A stretch of 64,000 nt of DNA from Clostridiales bacterium Firm_14 (GCA_001604135.1 LVAT01000013.1:186001-250000); one strand, 5' to 3'; shown: positions 1 through 9,522, counted from the first letter of the stretch. Notes: a model not told the origin generated them from the sequence alone. Made by a program: numbers and translations.

Positions 1-1
1 C

Positions 2-694
2 CAGGAAGACTCTGTTTATATCTCGCCGCTCGAAAAGATCGAAGATTCAGGTCTTGTAGCTGCCTGTTCCGACGGTATGGGCGGTCTTCTTAACGGTGAA
101 GTCGTATCGAAATATGTTACCGATTCTCTTAAAGAGAATTATCCTTTCAAATTCGATGCTCAGGCTGATAATGCGAAGATAATTTCCGGAATATCTGACA
201 AGGTTTATGAGGACTTCCATTTGAGTGCCGGAGCAACGCTCGTCATGGTCCATATTTCCGATGACCTGCTGAATTTCTACAGCTTAGGTGACAGCAACAT
301 CATCCTTATCCGCAATAACCGTGCGACGCTCCTTAATAACAAACAGAATTATGCGTCGATTATGATCAAGAAGTTCTCTGAAGGCGGTATCGATACGGTA
401 GATGCGTATAAGGATCCCAGAGCCAGAGGCCTTACTGATTTTGTCGGCAACTTCAAATGCAATGTCCAGATGACTTCCAAGCCCATGAAACTCAGGGATA
501 ATGATATTATTATCGTAGGTTCTGACGGTGTTACGGATTCAATGCCGCTGAACCGCATCGCCGGACATATCCATTCAGATCAGAATGCCCCCGGAATCGC
601 CAGAATGATCAAGTATGGCGTAAAGTCCAGTAAGAATCCCAGACAGGATAATTACTCGGCGATAATCATAAAGATGCGCAGGAGCATAGTGTGA
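2..694 (+). CDS. PP2C-family protein serine/threonine phosphatase, 5'-truncated by window edge
   Basis: The open frame continues upstream of the listed ATG to the window edge, so the gene starts outside and only 230 codons are seen. The frame reads ACSDGMGG across that ATG, the classic PP2C metal-binding motif, so the ATG at 77 is internal and not a start. Further PP2C landmarks follow in order: SAGATLVMV, the GDS turn, VGSDGVTDSM and the terminal RQDNYSAIIIKM. All metal-ligand aspartates expected in these motifs are present, so it should be an active, metal-dependent, cytoplasmic phosphatase acting on Ser/Thr phosphoproteins. Its stop overlaps the GTG start of the next gene (GTGA), suggesting translational coupling. 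Such phosphatases often sit beside Ser/Thr kinases or vWA proteins, but those would lie outside the window. Confidence 0.9.
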   Translation, partial: QEDSVYISPLEKIEDSGLVAACSDGMGGLLNGEVVSKYVTDSLKENYPFKFDAQADNAKIISGISDKVYEDFHLSAGATLVMVHISDDLLNFYSLGDSNIILIRNNRATLLNNKQNYASIMIKKFSEGGIDTVDAYKDPRARGLTDFVGNFKCNVQMTSKPMKLRDNDIIIVGSDGVTDSMPLNRIAGHIHSDQNAPGIARMIKYGVKSSKNPRQDNYSAIIIKMRRSIV

Positions 695-1233
695 TAGAGT
701 ATTACACATTTAAGCACAGGGGAGATGCCCTTGATTTCTCGGATGAAGTCTTCTTAAGACTTGTCCCTAATCTTACTGTTGCGCTTTTTTTCGGAAGCAA
801 CCTGAAGATCGCTCCTAAGAGCCAGGCGCTTCTTTTCTCTGAGATATTGAACAGTGAAGAAGGCTGCAAGAGTATCGAATACTTATCTTCGGTATTTGAT
901 GAGTGCCTTGATGAAGAATCTGAATATCTCATTTTGCGCGTGCTTAAGAACGGCGTCGAATGCTACAGAAGAGGCGGCGTTTTCGCGAAGATCGTAAAGG
1001 ACGGGCAGATACACGTCCTGCCCAACGGCTTCTTCGGACTTAATGTCGGCGACAGCATAGTCTGCGCTACTTCGAACTTCTATAAATACTTGACCGATGA
1101 AGGGATACTTGCTGACGCGCTCGTCTCTGGTTCTTGCAGCGATTGGATGAACATGCTGATAAGAAGGATCTCTGACCAGTGTCAGCTTAAGTGCGGAAAT
1201 CTGTCCGCAGTAACGCTCAAGTTGAACGAGTAA
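691..1233 (+). CDS. Degenerate PP2C-like protein, probable pseudophosphatase
   Basis: This 180-aa protein starts at a GTG overlapping the phosphatase stop. Its second half echoes the upstream protein: VGDSIVCATSNFYKYL aligns by eye with the DIIIVGSDGVTDSM region, and CGNLSAVTLKL with QDNYSAIIIKM. The metal-ligand aspartates are replaced (SDG becomes TSN, QDN becomes CGN), and no DGMGG motif is found. From this I infer a PP2C-derived fold that has lost catalysis and may regulate or bind the neighbouring phosphatase. No signal peptide or membrane segment is seen. Its 3' end overlaps the convergent GH3 gene by 17 bp. The relation to PP2C is by motif comparison only and could be wrong for the N-terminal half. 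Confidence 0.6.
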   Translation: MIEYYTFKHRGDALDFSDEVFLRLVPNLTVALFFGSNLKIAPKSQALLFSEILNSEEGCKSIEYLSSVFDECLDEESEYLILRVLKNGVECYRRGGVFAKIVKDGQIHVLPNGFFGLNVGDSIVCATSNFYKYLTDEGILADALVSGSCSDWMNMLIRRISDQCQLKCGNLSAVTLKLNE

Positions 1234-3649
1234 GGTGGCTCTTTAAAGCTAGCTTTATTATCCTTCTTGCAGATCTCTCGATATCATCTTTTGAGATAAG
1301 ACCTTTCTTACAGGCCTTCATGATCTTTGCCGGAATAGTGGGAAGACCGGGCATTATAAGGTCAGTTCCTGCCTTGCAGCAGAGCTCGTCCAGACTCTCG
1401 TGGTGACCTGTTGCAAACCAGTCGGTCATGACGATTCCGTCAAAGCCCCATTCGTTCCTTAATATGCTGGTCTGAAGATCGTAGTTAAGGGCTGCATAGA
1501 CACCGTTTATCTTGTTGTAGCTGCACATGACGGCTTCAAGAGGCTGATCCTCAATTGCAGTCCTGAACGCCTTAAGATAAATCTCTCGCAAAGTCCGCTC
1601 GTCCATGTTGGAAGATGATACATTGCGCCTTGTCTCAAGGTTATTTGCCGCGAAATGCTTTATCGTCGGGAAACAGCCGCCTTCGTCGTGGACGCCACTG
1701 ATAACGCTCTTTGCCATAAGGCCAGTAAGGAGCGGATCTTCGGAATAGTATTCGTAGTTTCTGCCGCACAAAGGATTCCTGTGGATATTAACAGCAGGCG
1801 CGAGCCAGAATACTACGCCGTATTCCTTCATCTCGACAGCCGTAGCATGTCCCAGCAATCTTGCATGATTCGTATCCCATGTCTGGGCAACAACGGTCTC
1901 TGAGGGCCATGAGGTGCAATACTGGTAGTAAAGATCTTTATTCTTGCCGGCTGTTGAAGTTCCGAGCTTCGAGATAATGTGACTGCTACGTAATGCTTCA
2001 GGCAGGGTAGGAACCGCGAAAAGATTATGAAGCGGCTTTGTTGAGATTTGAGTCAGATTAATGCCCTGAGGACCGTCAGCCATCGGCATCTGGTCGATTC
2101 CTTTGCGGAAGAGCTTGGCCGTAGTATATCCGACAGCGCCGAAAACCCTGTGCCTGAAAGGTCCTAAGTAAGTCCTTCCGACAAGAAGTTTGCTCATGTC
2201 TTTTAATGTCAGGTTAGATACGATCCTGTCTATCTCTGAATTGCTTTCAAATTCAGGCGTCTTATATTTATGCGTGACAGTTTTGATATCTGATGAGAAG
2301 ATCTGAGATCTTCTGATATCAGACGGAATCTCACGTGAATTCTTCTCGTGGATCATGAAATCGATCTTACGGTCTGGTATTGAGATTGCTTCCGTCTTTT
2401 CCGTAACGGCATCTTTATCAAGTTCAACGGCTAATAAGGGAGTGTCATTTAAGTAGACAACATATTCGCCTTGCTCTAAGACAAACTGATGCTTGTCGTT
2501 ATCGAAAGCTGCGAAGTCCTTAAGATCAAAATCAAGAGATATGTATTCTTTCTTGCCGGGTTCGATCTCCATGGTTTTTGCGAAGGCGGCAAGGATTCTT
2601 GCTTCTCTTATCAGAGTGTTTTCGGGGCATGACAAGAAGAGCTTAACGACTTCACGGCCTGCCTTATCTCCGGTATTTCTGACCTTGGCATTTACAGAGA
2701 TCTTCGTGCCGCGGTTAACACAATAATCCGCCTCCGTCTCAAAGGTGGTATAGCTTAAGCCGTAACCGAATCCGTATCTTGGTTTGATCTTTTTCTTTTC
2801 GAACCATCTGTAACCGACGAAGATGCCTTCTCTGTAGTCTTCCTGATGCATCTCAGGATTTCTTTCAGAGAAAGTATCAGAAGAAGGGTAGTCTTCGTAT
2901 TTATATCCCCAGGTGTCTGCAAGCCTTCCTGAAGGATTGACTTTTCCTGTCAGGACATCAGCAAGCGCATTTCCTGATTCCATGCCGCCCTGCATTAGAA
3001 GCACTACGGCAGAGAACTTGATATCGTCTAAGAAAGAAAGATCGATCACAGCACCGACATTCAATACGAGGATCGAATCTTTGTGGTTCTCAGTGATGGA
3101 ACGCATGAGAGTAATCTCATCTTCGGTGGCATAATAATCGCCCGGAATATCTTTTCTGTCAGCACCTTCACCGGCCTGCCTCGCGAGTACAAAGATCGCA
3201 ACTTCAGAATCTTTGCAGTCATCTTTTGTAACTGATCTTCCGGCAGGCAGATAGAAAGGATTATCTGCAGCATAATCCATGTGCTCTCTTACAGAGATCT
3301 TTCGAAGAGCCTTCTTAAGGTTTTGCTTATAAGCCTGAAGTTCAGTATCAAAGAGAATGTCATATTCATCGAGCCAGCTGCCGCTCGTGACAGTTATATT
3401 CGCGTTTTTTAAGCCTTCTTCAACATTAACGCTGTATCTGGGATTGTTTTCGCCTGATCCTGTGCCTCCGAAAACCGTATGTCTGGCACCAGCACCGTAA
3501 AGAGCAATGCTCTTTGTGTTAAGCGGAAGTATGCCGTTGTTCTCAAGCAGGACTATGCCGTCAGCACAGATCTTCCTAGCGAGATCACGGTGCTCTTTCT
3601 CTCGGTCTGAAACGGAAGGATCCTTTTGTGCATAGAATACAGGCTTCAT
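1217..3649 (-). CDS. Beta-glucosidase-like glycoside hydrolase family 3, permuted domain order
   Basis: An 810-aa GH3 enzyme expected to release glucose or related sugars from the non-reducing ends of beta-glucosides. The usual order is inverted. The GH3 C-terminal alpha/beta sandwich comes first (DGIVLLENNGILPL near residue 30), then GYGLSYTTF and a fibronectin-III-like domain, and the catalytic barrel is last (MADGPQGIN, PTIKHFAANN, GIVMTDWFATG). The nucleophile should be the Asp of VMTDW, residue 743. This order is established for Butyrivibrio fibrisolvens and Ruminococcus albus enzymes. No signal peptide is seen, so it probably acts in the cytoplasm on imported oligosaccharides. I chose the ATG at 3649, one base after the tgt stop, over the track's TTG at 3691, which lies inside tgt. 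It appears to be the last gene of a queA-tgt-GH3 unit. Confidence 0.9.
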   Translation of the reverse strand: MKPVFYAQKDPSVSDREKEHRDLARKICADGIVLLENNGILPLNTKSIALYGAGARHTVFGGTGSGENNPRYSVNVEEGLKNANITVTSGSWLDEYDILFDTELQAYKQNLKKALRKISVREHMDYAADNPFYLPAGRSVTKDDCKDSEVAIFVLARQAGEGADRKDIPGDYYATEDEITLMRSITENHKDSILVLNVGAVIDLSFLDDIKFSAVVLLMQGGMESGNALADVLTGKVNPSGRLADTWGYKYEDYPSSDTFSERNPEMHQEDYREGIFVGYRWFEKKKIKPRYGFGYGLSYTTFETEADYCVNRGTKISVNAKVRNTGDKAGREVVKLFLSCPENTLIREARILAAFAKTMEIEPGKKEYISLDFDLKDFAAFDNDKHQFVLEQGEYVVYLNDTPLLAVELDKDAVTEKTEAISIPDRKIDFMIHEKNSREIPSDIRRSQIFSSDIKTVTHKYKTPEFESNSEIDRIVSNLTLKDMSKLLVGRTYLGPFRHRVFGAVGYTTAKLFRKGIDQMPMADGPQGINLTQISTKPLHNLFAVPTLPEALRSSHIISKLGTSTAGKNKDLYYQYCTSWPSETVVAQTWDTNHARLLGHATAVEMKEYGVVFWLAPAVNIHRNPLCGRNYEYYSEDPLLTGLMAKSVISGVHDEGGCFPTIKHFAANNLETRRNVSSSNMDERTLREIYLKAFRTAIEDQPLEAVMCSYNKINGVYAALNYDLQTSILRNEWGFDGIVMTDWFATGHHESLDELCCKAGTDLIMPGLPTIPAKIMKACKKGLISKDDIERSARRIIKLALKSHLTRST

Positions 3650-3650
3650 A

Positions 3651-4769
3651 TCAACCCAATCTCTCGTAGAATTCTTTTCTGAAATCTCCAAGCCTGTCTT
3701 CAGCTATAGCCTGACGGATGCGCTCCATAAGAACGAGCAGGAAGTGGATGTTGTGATAGGTGCAGAGCCTTAAGCCGAACATCTCGTTAGCTTTGATAAG
3801 ATGTCTTACGTAAGCTGCGGAGAAATTAGTGCATGCATAGCAGTCGCAGTCAGGATCCATGGGACCGAAGTCTTCAGCGAATTTCTTGTCTCTGATGATC
3901 TTCTTGCCGTAGTCGGTGAGGATGGTTCCGTGCCTGCCCATTCTTGTGGGAAGAACGCAGTCGAACATGTCGACGCCTCTGCAGGCACCTTCAATAAGGT
4001 AATCGGGAGTTCCGACACCCATCAGATAACGGGGCTTTTCTTCCGGCATAAGAGGGACTGTGCAGTCGATCATGTCGAGAAAGAGATTCTTGGGCTCGCC
4101 GACGGAGATGCCTCCGATAGCAAATCCGGGAAGATCGAAAGATGTGATCGCATCGGCGCTCTTCTTACGGAGATCAGGATACATGGAGCCCTGGATGATA
4201 CCGAAAAGCGCCTGCTCATCAGGTCTCTTATGAGCTTCGATGCAGCGCTCGAGCCATCTTGTCGTCTTAGCCTGTGATCTGTCTGCGTAAGCGTGATCGC
4301 AAGGGTAGGGGCAGCATTCATCGAATGCCATGATGATGTCAGCGCCCAGGTCATTTTGTACCTGCATGGATATCTCAGGTGTTAAGAAGAGTTTTCTGCC
4401 GTCGATGTGCGAACTGAACTTAACGCCGTCTTCCTTTACATCCTTAGGCTTTGCAAGAGAGAATACCTGGAATCCGCCGCTGTCTGTAAGGATCGCGCCT
4501 TTCCAGTTCATGAACTTGTGAAGGCCGCCTGCCTTGGCAACTATGTCGCTTCCGGGTCTGAGCCATAAGTGATATGTGTTGGAGAGCATTATTCCTGCGC
4601 CCATTCCGTAAACTTCTTCAGGGCTCATACCCTTAACGGACGCTTGCGTTCCTACAGGCATAAAGGCAGGCGTCATGAAGGTTCCGTGAGGTGTGTGGAC
4701 CTTACCTAATCTTGCGCCTGTCTGAGCGCATGTGTGGATGTGTTCGTACCATACGGGGTAGTTGGACAT
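3651..4769 (-). CDS. tgt: Queuine/preQ1 tRNA-guanine transglycosylase
   Basis: A 372-aa Tgt, which exchanges guanine-34 of GUN-anticodon tRNAs for preQ1 in queuosine synthesis. Visible landmarks are [13 protein letters not shown] (catalytic Asp region), GGISVGEPK, the [12 protein letters not shown] nucleophile loop, and a zinc site CDCYAC followed by a downstream His (YHNIHF). The length fits the family. The ATG at 4769 ([10 protein letters not shown]) follows the queA stop by one base; the longer track ORF would overlap queA. The TGA-T-ATG junction is repeated at the next gene, which points to coupled translation through the operon. A cytoplasmic tRNA-modifying enzyme; no oddities seen. Confidence 0.97.
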   Translation of the reverse strand: MSNYPVWYEHIHTCAQTGARLGKVHTPHGTFMTPAFMPVGTQASVKGMSPEEVYGMGAGIMLSNTYHLWLRPGSDIVAKAGGLHKFMNWKGAILTDSGGFQVFSLAKPKDVKEDGVKFSSHIDGRKLFLTPEISMQVQNDLGADIIMAFDECCPYPCDHAYADRSQAKTTRWLERCIEAHKRPDEQALFGIIQGSMYPDLRKKSADAITSFDLPGFAIGGISVGEPKNLFLDMIDCTVPLMPEEKPRYLMGVGTPDYLIEGACRGVDMFDCVLPTRMGRHGTILTDYGKKIIRDKKFAEDFGPMDPDCDCYACTNFSAAYVRHLIKANEMFGLRLCTYHNIHFLLVLMERIRQAIAEDRLGDFRKEFYERLG

Positions 4770-4770
4770 A

Positions 4771-5808
4771 TCAGTTCTCCAAATCTGTAATGAACATTGC
4801 GTCGCCGAACGAGAAGAATCTGTATTCCTCTTCAACGGCATGCTTATAAGCGTTTAAAACGTTCTCTCTTCCTGCAAGTGCCGATACAAGCATTATCAGT
4901 GTTGATTCAGGCAAATGGAAGTTCGTGATAAGTGAATCTACGCACTTGAATTCGTAACCGGGATAGATGAATATCTGAGTATAACCTGATGCGGGCATCA
5001 TCTCGGGATCGTTCGATGCTACTGTCTCAAGCGTTCTGGTAGATGTTGTGCCCACGGAAATGATCCTTCTTCCTTCGCTTCTGGCTTTCCTTATTATGTC
5101 AGAAGCTTCCTTGGGGAAGTCATACCATTCAGAATGCATCTCATGATCTTCAATTGTTTCAGCCTTAACGGGTCTGAACGTGCCGAGGCCTACATGAAGA
5201 GTAAGCTCTGCGATCTCAATTCCCATATCCTGTAATTCGGCAAGCAGTTCCTTTGTGAAGTGAAGGCCTGCCGTAGGAGCAGCGGCAGAGCCGGAATCTT
5301 TGGAATAGACAGTCTGATAACGCTCAGGGTCGTCCAATTTCTCGTGGATATAAGGCGGGAGGGGAATAGTTCCTGCTTTGTCGAGAACTTCTTCCCAGAC
5401 ACCTTTGAATTCGAATCTGATGATCCTGTTGCCGCTCTCAAGCACCTGTTCGCATTCGGCCTCAAGTTCTCCGGGAATGAATGTCATTCGTTTTCCTTCT
5501 CTGACCTTTTTGCCGGGGCGTGCCAATGTTTCCCAGTGATTGTCGTCGATCCTCTTTAAGAGAAGAAGTTCAACAGGGCTCTGGGTATCAGAACGTACAC
5601 CCAATAATCTGGCCGGAATGACTCTGGTGTTATTGATAACAAGAACATCGCCTTTCTTCAGGAATTTCTTGATATCAGGGAAGTGGCCGTCAATTACCTT
5701 GCCGGTCTTCTTGTCGAGCACCAGAAGACGTGAAGCCAGACGGTCCTTTGTGGGAACCTGGGCAATGAGTCTCTCGGGCAGATCATAATAAAAATCAGAA
5801 GTCTTCAT
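4771..5808 (-). CDS. queA: S-adenosylmethionine:tRNA ribosyltransferase-isomerase
   Basis: QueA (345 aa, normal family length) transfers and isomerises the ribosyl moiety of SAM onto preQ1-tRNA to form epoxyqueuosine. The N-terminus [17 protein letters not shown] is highly characteristic, as are [38 protein letters not shown] and [11 protein letters not shown] near the C-terminus. It is the first gene of a minus-strand unit queA-tgt-GH3 with one-base spacing between genes. Together with Tgt it covers the final steps that install queuosine; the preQ1-synthesis genes are not in this window. The start is the ATG at 5808, with an AT-rich divergent intergenic stretch upstream. Confidence 0.97.
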   Translation of the reverse strand: MKTSDFYYDLPERLIAQVPTKDRLASRLLVLDKKTGKVIDGHFPDIKKFLKKGDVLVINNTRVIPARLLGVRSDTQSPVELLLLKRIDDNHWETLARPGKKVREGKRMTFIPGELEAECEQVLESGNRIIRFEFKGVWEEVLDKAGTIPLPPYIHEKLDDPERYQTVYSKDSGSAAAPTAGLHFTKELLAELQDMGIEIAELTLHVGLGTFRPVKAETIEDHEMHSEWYDFPKEASDIIRKARSEGRRIISVGTTSTRTLETVASNDPEMMPASGYTQIFIYPGYEFKCVDSLITNFHLPESTLIMLVSALAGRENVLNAYKHAVEEEYRFFSFGDAMFITDLEN

Positions 5809-5962
5809 ATTCCATGCCTTATAAAATAAATATAACGACAGAAGTTTATCACAAAATACAAGAAAATGCGGATTGAGATATGGGTATTTGATATCGCGCG
5901 TTTTTTTAGTCTGCTAAAATCATTTTGACGCCCGTCAGAAACCATTTTAAAGGAGAATCGAT

Positions 5963-6979
5963 ATGAGAGCATTATTCATCGGCGGAACAGGCACCATCAG
6001 CAGTGCGATCACAAGAAGATTGGCCAAAGATCCTTCGTGGGAATTGTGGCTTATTAACCGCGGAAACAGGGCAGATACTGTTCCTGAGAATGTTCATCAG
6101 ATCGCATGTGACATAAACGATGAAGAGGCCGTAAAAAAGGCTCTGGAAGGCATGACTTTTGACTGTATAGGAGAATTCATCGGTTTTACGGTTGACCAGG
6201 TAGAGCGCGACTACAGGCTTTTCAAGGACATCACAAGGCAGTATATCTATATCAGTTCAGCATCAGCATACAATAAGCCTGCTGCAAGCTATATCATTAC
6301 TGAAGGAACAACACTTGCTAACCCTCATTGGGAATATTCGAGAAATAAGATCGCATGCGAGCAGTTCCTTATGGAAAAGTACAGAGAGGAAGGATTCCCT
6401 GTAACTATCGTTAGACCCAGTCATACATATGACGAGAGATCGATCCCACTCGGTGTTCACGGCAAGAACGGCTCCTGGCAGGTCATTAAGCGCATGATGG
6501 ACGGCAGACCGGTAATCATCCACGGTGACGGAGAGTCTTTATGGCATCTGACGTTCAATGAAGATTTTGCTGTCGGTTACACGGCGCTTATGGGTAACCG
6601 TCACGCGATCGGCGAAGCTTTCCAGTTAACAGGCGATGAGGTCCTTACATGGAATCAGATCTATCAGACAATCGCTGACGCTCTTGGCGTTGAGCTTAAG
6701 GCATATCATGTATCATCTGAACTCCTGACCGCTTTAGGACCAGATTATGACTTCGAAGGAAGCCTTACGGGTGATAAGGCTGTATCTGTAGCTTTCGATA
6801 ACAGCAAGATCAAGAGACTTGCACCTGATCTTAAGACTAATGTTCCTCTGCATAAAGGCGTAAGGATCGCTCTGAATTACATTCTGGACCATGAGGAGTG
6901 CAGGAAAGAGGACCCGGAATTTGATAAGTGGTGTGACAAAGTCATCGAAAAGATCAACGAACTAAAAGCATCATTCTGA
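5963..6979 (+). CDS. Extended SDR-type NAD-dependent epimerase/dehydratase family protein
   Basis: A 338-aa Rossmann-fold protein. It opens with LFIGGTGTISSAI, an NAD(P)-binding glycine motif, and has the SDR catalytic pair as EYSRNK (YxxxK) near residue 130, preceded by YISSASAY, the usual Ser region. Later stretches HGDGESLWHLTFNEDFAVG and LTGDEVLTWNQIYQ match sugar-nucleotide epimerase-like proteins. The substrate cannot be told from sequence. A good AGGAG ribosome-binding site precedes the ATG at 5963. It stands alone, divergent from queA, with a possible -10 (TAAAAT) about 50 bp upstream. No membrane or secretion signal is seen. Confidence 0.85.
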   Translation: MRALFIGGTGTISSAITRRLAKDPSWELWLINRGNRADTVPENVHQIACDINDEEAVKKALEGMTFDCIGEFIGFTVDQVERDYRLFKDITRQYIYISSASAYNKPAASYIITEGTTLANPHWEYSRNKIACEQFLMEKYREEGFPVTIVRPSHTYDERSIPLGVHGKNGSWQVIKRMMDGRPVIIHGDGESLWHLTFNEDFAVGYTALMGNRHAIGEAFQLTGDEVLTWNQIYQTIADALGVELKAYHVSSELLTALGPDYDFEGSLTGDKAVSVAFDNSKIKRLAPDLKTNVPLHKGVRIALNYILDHEECRKEDPEFDKWCDKVIEKINELKASF

Positions 6980-7076
6980 TTATTTACAGATTAAAACCAC
7001 TGATCTGATATGTTTATTGTGCAAATATCAGACTTTTGTTGTAAAATGAATTAGTTTTTTCGAAGGGAGACTATAT

Positions 7077-8444
7077 ATGTCCGAAATTCCTTACAAGATC
7101 TATTTATCCGAGAACGAGATTCCTTCAGCATGGTATAACGTCCGCGCTGACATGAAGAACAAACCCGCTCCGCTTCTTAATCCCGGAACAGGTGAGCCTT
7201 TAAAGGCTGAGGATCTTTATCCCATCTTCTGTGAAGAGCTTTCAAAGCAGGAAATGAACAATACCGATGCATATATCGATATTCCGGGTGAAGTTCTCGA
7301 TTTCTATAAGATGTACAGACCTTCTCCGCTCGTAAGAGCATATTGCCTTGAGAAGGCTTTGGGCACACCTGCTCATATCTACTATAAATTCGAAGGTAAC
7401 AATACTTCCGGTTCACACAAGCTCAATTCAGCTATCGCTCAGGCATATTACGCTAAGAAGCAGGGCCTCAAGGGTGTTACGACAGAGACAGGCGCAGGCC
7501 AGTGGGGTACAGCACTTTCAATGGCTACGGCTTACTTCGGACTCGACTGCCAGGTTTACATGGTTAAGGTCTCCTATGAGCAGAAGCCTTTCAGAAGAGA
7601 GGTCATGAGAACATACGGCGCTACCGTCACACCTTCTCCTTCAATGCTCACTAACGTCGGCCGCAGGATCAACGAGGAATTCCCCGGAACAAACGGCTCT
7701 CTTGGATGCGCTATTTCTGAGGCTGTTGAGGCAGCTACAACTCAGGAAGGCTACAGATATGTTCTTGGTTCAGTTCTTAACCAGGTATTGCTCCATCAGT
7801 CAGTTATCGGTCTTGAGACAAAGGCTGCACTTGATAAGATCGGCGTTAAGGCTGACATGATCATCGGCTGTGCAGGCGGCGGTTCCAACTTGGGCGGTCT
7901 TATCTCACCTTTCGTAGGCGAGATGTTAAGAGGCGAGAACCAGTATGAGATCATCGCTGTTGAGCCTGCTTCCTGTCCTTCATTCACAAGAGGCTCCTTC
8001 GTTTACGATTTCTGCGATACAGGACGTGTTTGCCCTCTTGCTAAGATGTACACATTGGGCTCCAACTTCATGCCCGCACCTAACCATGCAGGCGGCTTAA
8101 GATATCACGGCATGAGCACGATCCTTTCACAGCTCTATGCTGACGGTTACATGAAGGCTACATCTGCAAAGCAGACTGATGTATTTGCAGCTGCTGAGCA
8201 GTTCGCAAGAGTCGAGGGAATCCTTCCTGCACCTGAGAGCTCACACGCAATCAAGGTTGCTATCGACGAAGCTCTTAAGTGCAAAGAGACAGGCGAAGCT
8301 AAGAACATCGTATTCGGTCTCACAGGAACAGGTTACTTCGACCTCGTTGCTTACCAGAAGTACAACGACGGCGTTATGGATGACTACATTCCTACAGATG
8401 ACGAGATCGCTGCTTCTTTGGCTCAGTGTCCTAAGCTCGGCTGA
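7077..8444 (+). CDS. TrpB2-type tryptophan synthase beta-like protein
   Basis: A 455-aa PLP enzyme of the TrpB2 group, longer than the ~400-aa canonical TrpB. The PLP lysine is in SGSHKLNSA (near residue 113), followed by ETGAGQWGTALS and the phosphate-binding CAGGGSNLGG. The family catalyses the synthesis of tryptophan from indole and serine. TrpB2 proteins commonly occur outside trp operons, as here: no trpA or other trp gene flanks it. A salvage role for free indole is therefore plausible, but this is inference. The RBS is GGGAG, and a strong terminator lies 24 bp after the stop, so it is probably monocistronic. Confidence 0.92.
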   Translation: MSEIPYKIYLSENEIPSAWYNVRADMKNKPAPLLNPGTGEPLKAEDLYPIFCEELSKQEMNNTDAYIDIPGEVLDFYKMYRPSPLVRAYCLEKALGTPAHIYYKFEGNNTSGSHKLNSAIAQAYYAKKQGLKGVTTETGAGQWGTALSMATAYFGLDCQVYMVKVSYEQKPFRREVMRTYGATVTPSPSMLTNVGRRINEEFPGTNGSLGCAISEAVEAATTQEGYRYVLGSVLNQVLLHQSVIGLETKAALDKIGVKADMIIGCAGGGSNLGGLISPFVGEMLRGENQYEIIAVEPASCPSFTRGSFVYDFCDTGRVCPLAKMYTLGSNFMPAPNHAGGLRYHGMSTILSQLYADGYMKATSAKQTDVFAAAEQFARVEGILPAPESSHAIKVAIDEALKCKETGEAKNIVFGLTGTGYFDLVAYQKYNDGVMDDYIPTDDEIAASLAQCPKLG

Positions 8445-8467
8445 TACAGGAAATAAATCTGTAATTC

Positions 8468-8501
8468 ACGGGGTCGCTATATGGCGGCCCCGTTTGTTTT
8501 T
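8468..8501 (+). terminator. Rho-independent terminator after TrpB2 gene
   Basis: A 10-bp stem, ACGGGGTCGC with GCGGCCCCGT (one G-T pair), closes a 6-nt loop and is followed by TTGTTTTT. It lies just downstream of the TrpB2 stop. Confidence 0.9.
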
Positions 8502-8574
8502 CGAATAATATTGAAAAATATGGCTCTGTAGTAATAAAATTGGATTTAGCTTAAGGGAATAAGGGAGATCATTC

Positions 8575-9522
8575 ATGGCTGATTTCGATACAGATTGGAA
8601 GATAACGGGCTCGCCGGATCCTGCTACACCGGATCCCCAGCCTCATCAGGCACCGGTTCAGGCTCCTGTTCAGACGCTGCCTCAGATGCCGGTTTATCAG
8701 GCTCCTGTTCAGCAGGCGCCAACGACTGTCCCCGGTTTTGCTCCGCCTGCTCAGCAGGCTCCTGCTACAGTGCCCGGCTTTGCACCGCCGCCTGTTCAGC
8801 AGGTACAGCCTCAGCAACCCATGGCTCAGCCTGTAGTCATCGGATATAACGTAAACGGTCCTGTTTACCGTAATGCCAGCGGCTTTGTTGCGCCGGCGCC
8901 TGCTGTCGATCACACGGAAGAGAGGGAAGTGAACCTTGCTGAGATCCAGAAGATGATCAATCATTTTTCTCCTAAGGTCGATGTCTATCAGGAGTATGAG
9001 ACCTGCCAGAAGGATATCATCAAGTTCTCGAAAACCAGTGTAGCTCCTTTAGTGTGGGGCATCTTGATCATTCTTCATGGTGTTGTAAGCGCAATTATGT
9101 CTGCTACATCCAAATCGAAGAATAACATCATGATCTATGCGATCGTTACTGCTGCATTTGTAGTCATTGGTGCAGGTTTTATTGCTCTTTATATCTGGAA
9201 GAAAAAGAGACACAAGAAAAAGATCGAAGCTCTTCTTACGAAGTTTGAGGACCTTTCGGGCCAGCTTAAGATCATCTATAACGGCTACAGCGGCTGCGTA
9301 TTGCCCGCCGAATATACCGATCCCAGGCTTCTTCATAAGTTCCAGACACTGATCTATCAGGGAAGGGTATTCTCGATCGGAAGTGCGCTTAACAGCCAGC
9401 TGGCATTGCCCGGTGTATATCAGCGCATCATGAATGCGAAGAGGCAGTTTGATCTGAATACTGCTGCAAGATTTAACGGAACACCGGCGTTCTTCAATGC
9501 CTTCCGTTATTTTCCTCATTAA
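8575..9522 (+). CDS. Hypothetical membrane protein with Pro/Gln-rich N-terminus
   Basis: Not recognised as a named family. The first ~105 residues are dominated by repeated Pro, Gln, Ala and Val (QAPVQ, PGFAPP and QQAP recur), probably a disordered cytoplasmic arm. Two hydrophobic segments follow at roughly residues 158-177 and 180-207 (WGILIILHGVVS and YAIVTAAFVVIG), ending in a strongly basic KKKRHKKK stretch. The remaining ~110 residues look soluble and partly helical. The layout resembles small bacterial membrane scaffolds but supports no function. The RBS AGGGAG precedes the ATG. Its stop overlaps the stop of the convergent histidine kinase gene. Confidence 0.75.
   Translation: MADFDTDWKITGSPDPATPDPQPHQAPVQAPVQTLPQMPVYQAPVQQAPTTVPGFAPPAQQAPATVPGFAPPPVQQVQPQQPMAQPVVIGYNVNGPVYRNASGFVAPAPAVDHTEEREVNLAEIQKMINHFSPKVDVYQEYETCQKDIIKFSKTSVAPLVWGILIILHGVVSAIMSATSKSKNNIMIYAIVTAAFVVIGAGFIALYIWKKKRHKKKIEALLTKFEDLSGQLKIIYNGYSGCVLPAEYTDPRLLHKFQTLIYQGRVFSIGSALNSQLALPGVYQRIMNAKRQFDLNTAARFNGTPAFFNAFRYFPH

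Noticed and set aside
3801-4277. 158-aa plus-strand ORF inside tgt
   Set aside because: Antisense shadow of a strongly conserved gene; no RBS and no recognisable domain.
7000-7035. CTGATAT/ATATCAG inverted repeat after the SDR gene
   Set aside because: Stem of 7 bp with a 13-nt loop and a weak U-tract; too weak to call a terminator.
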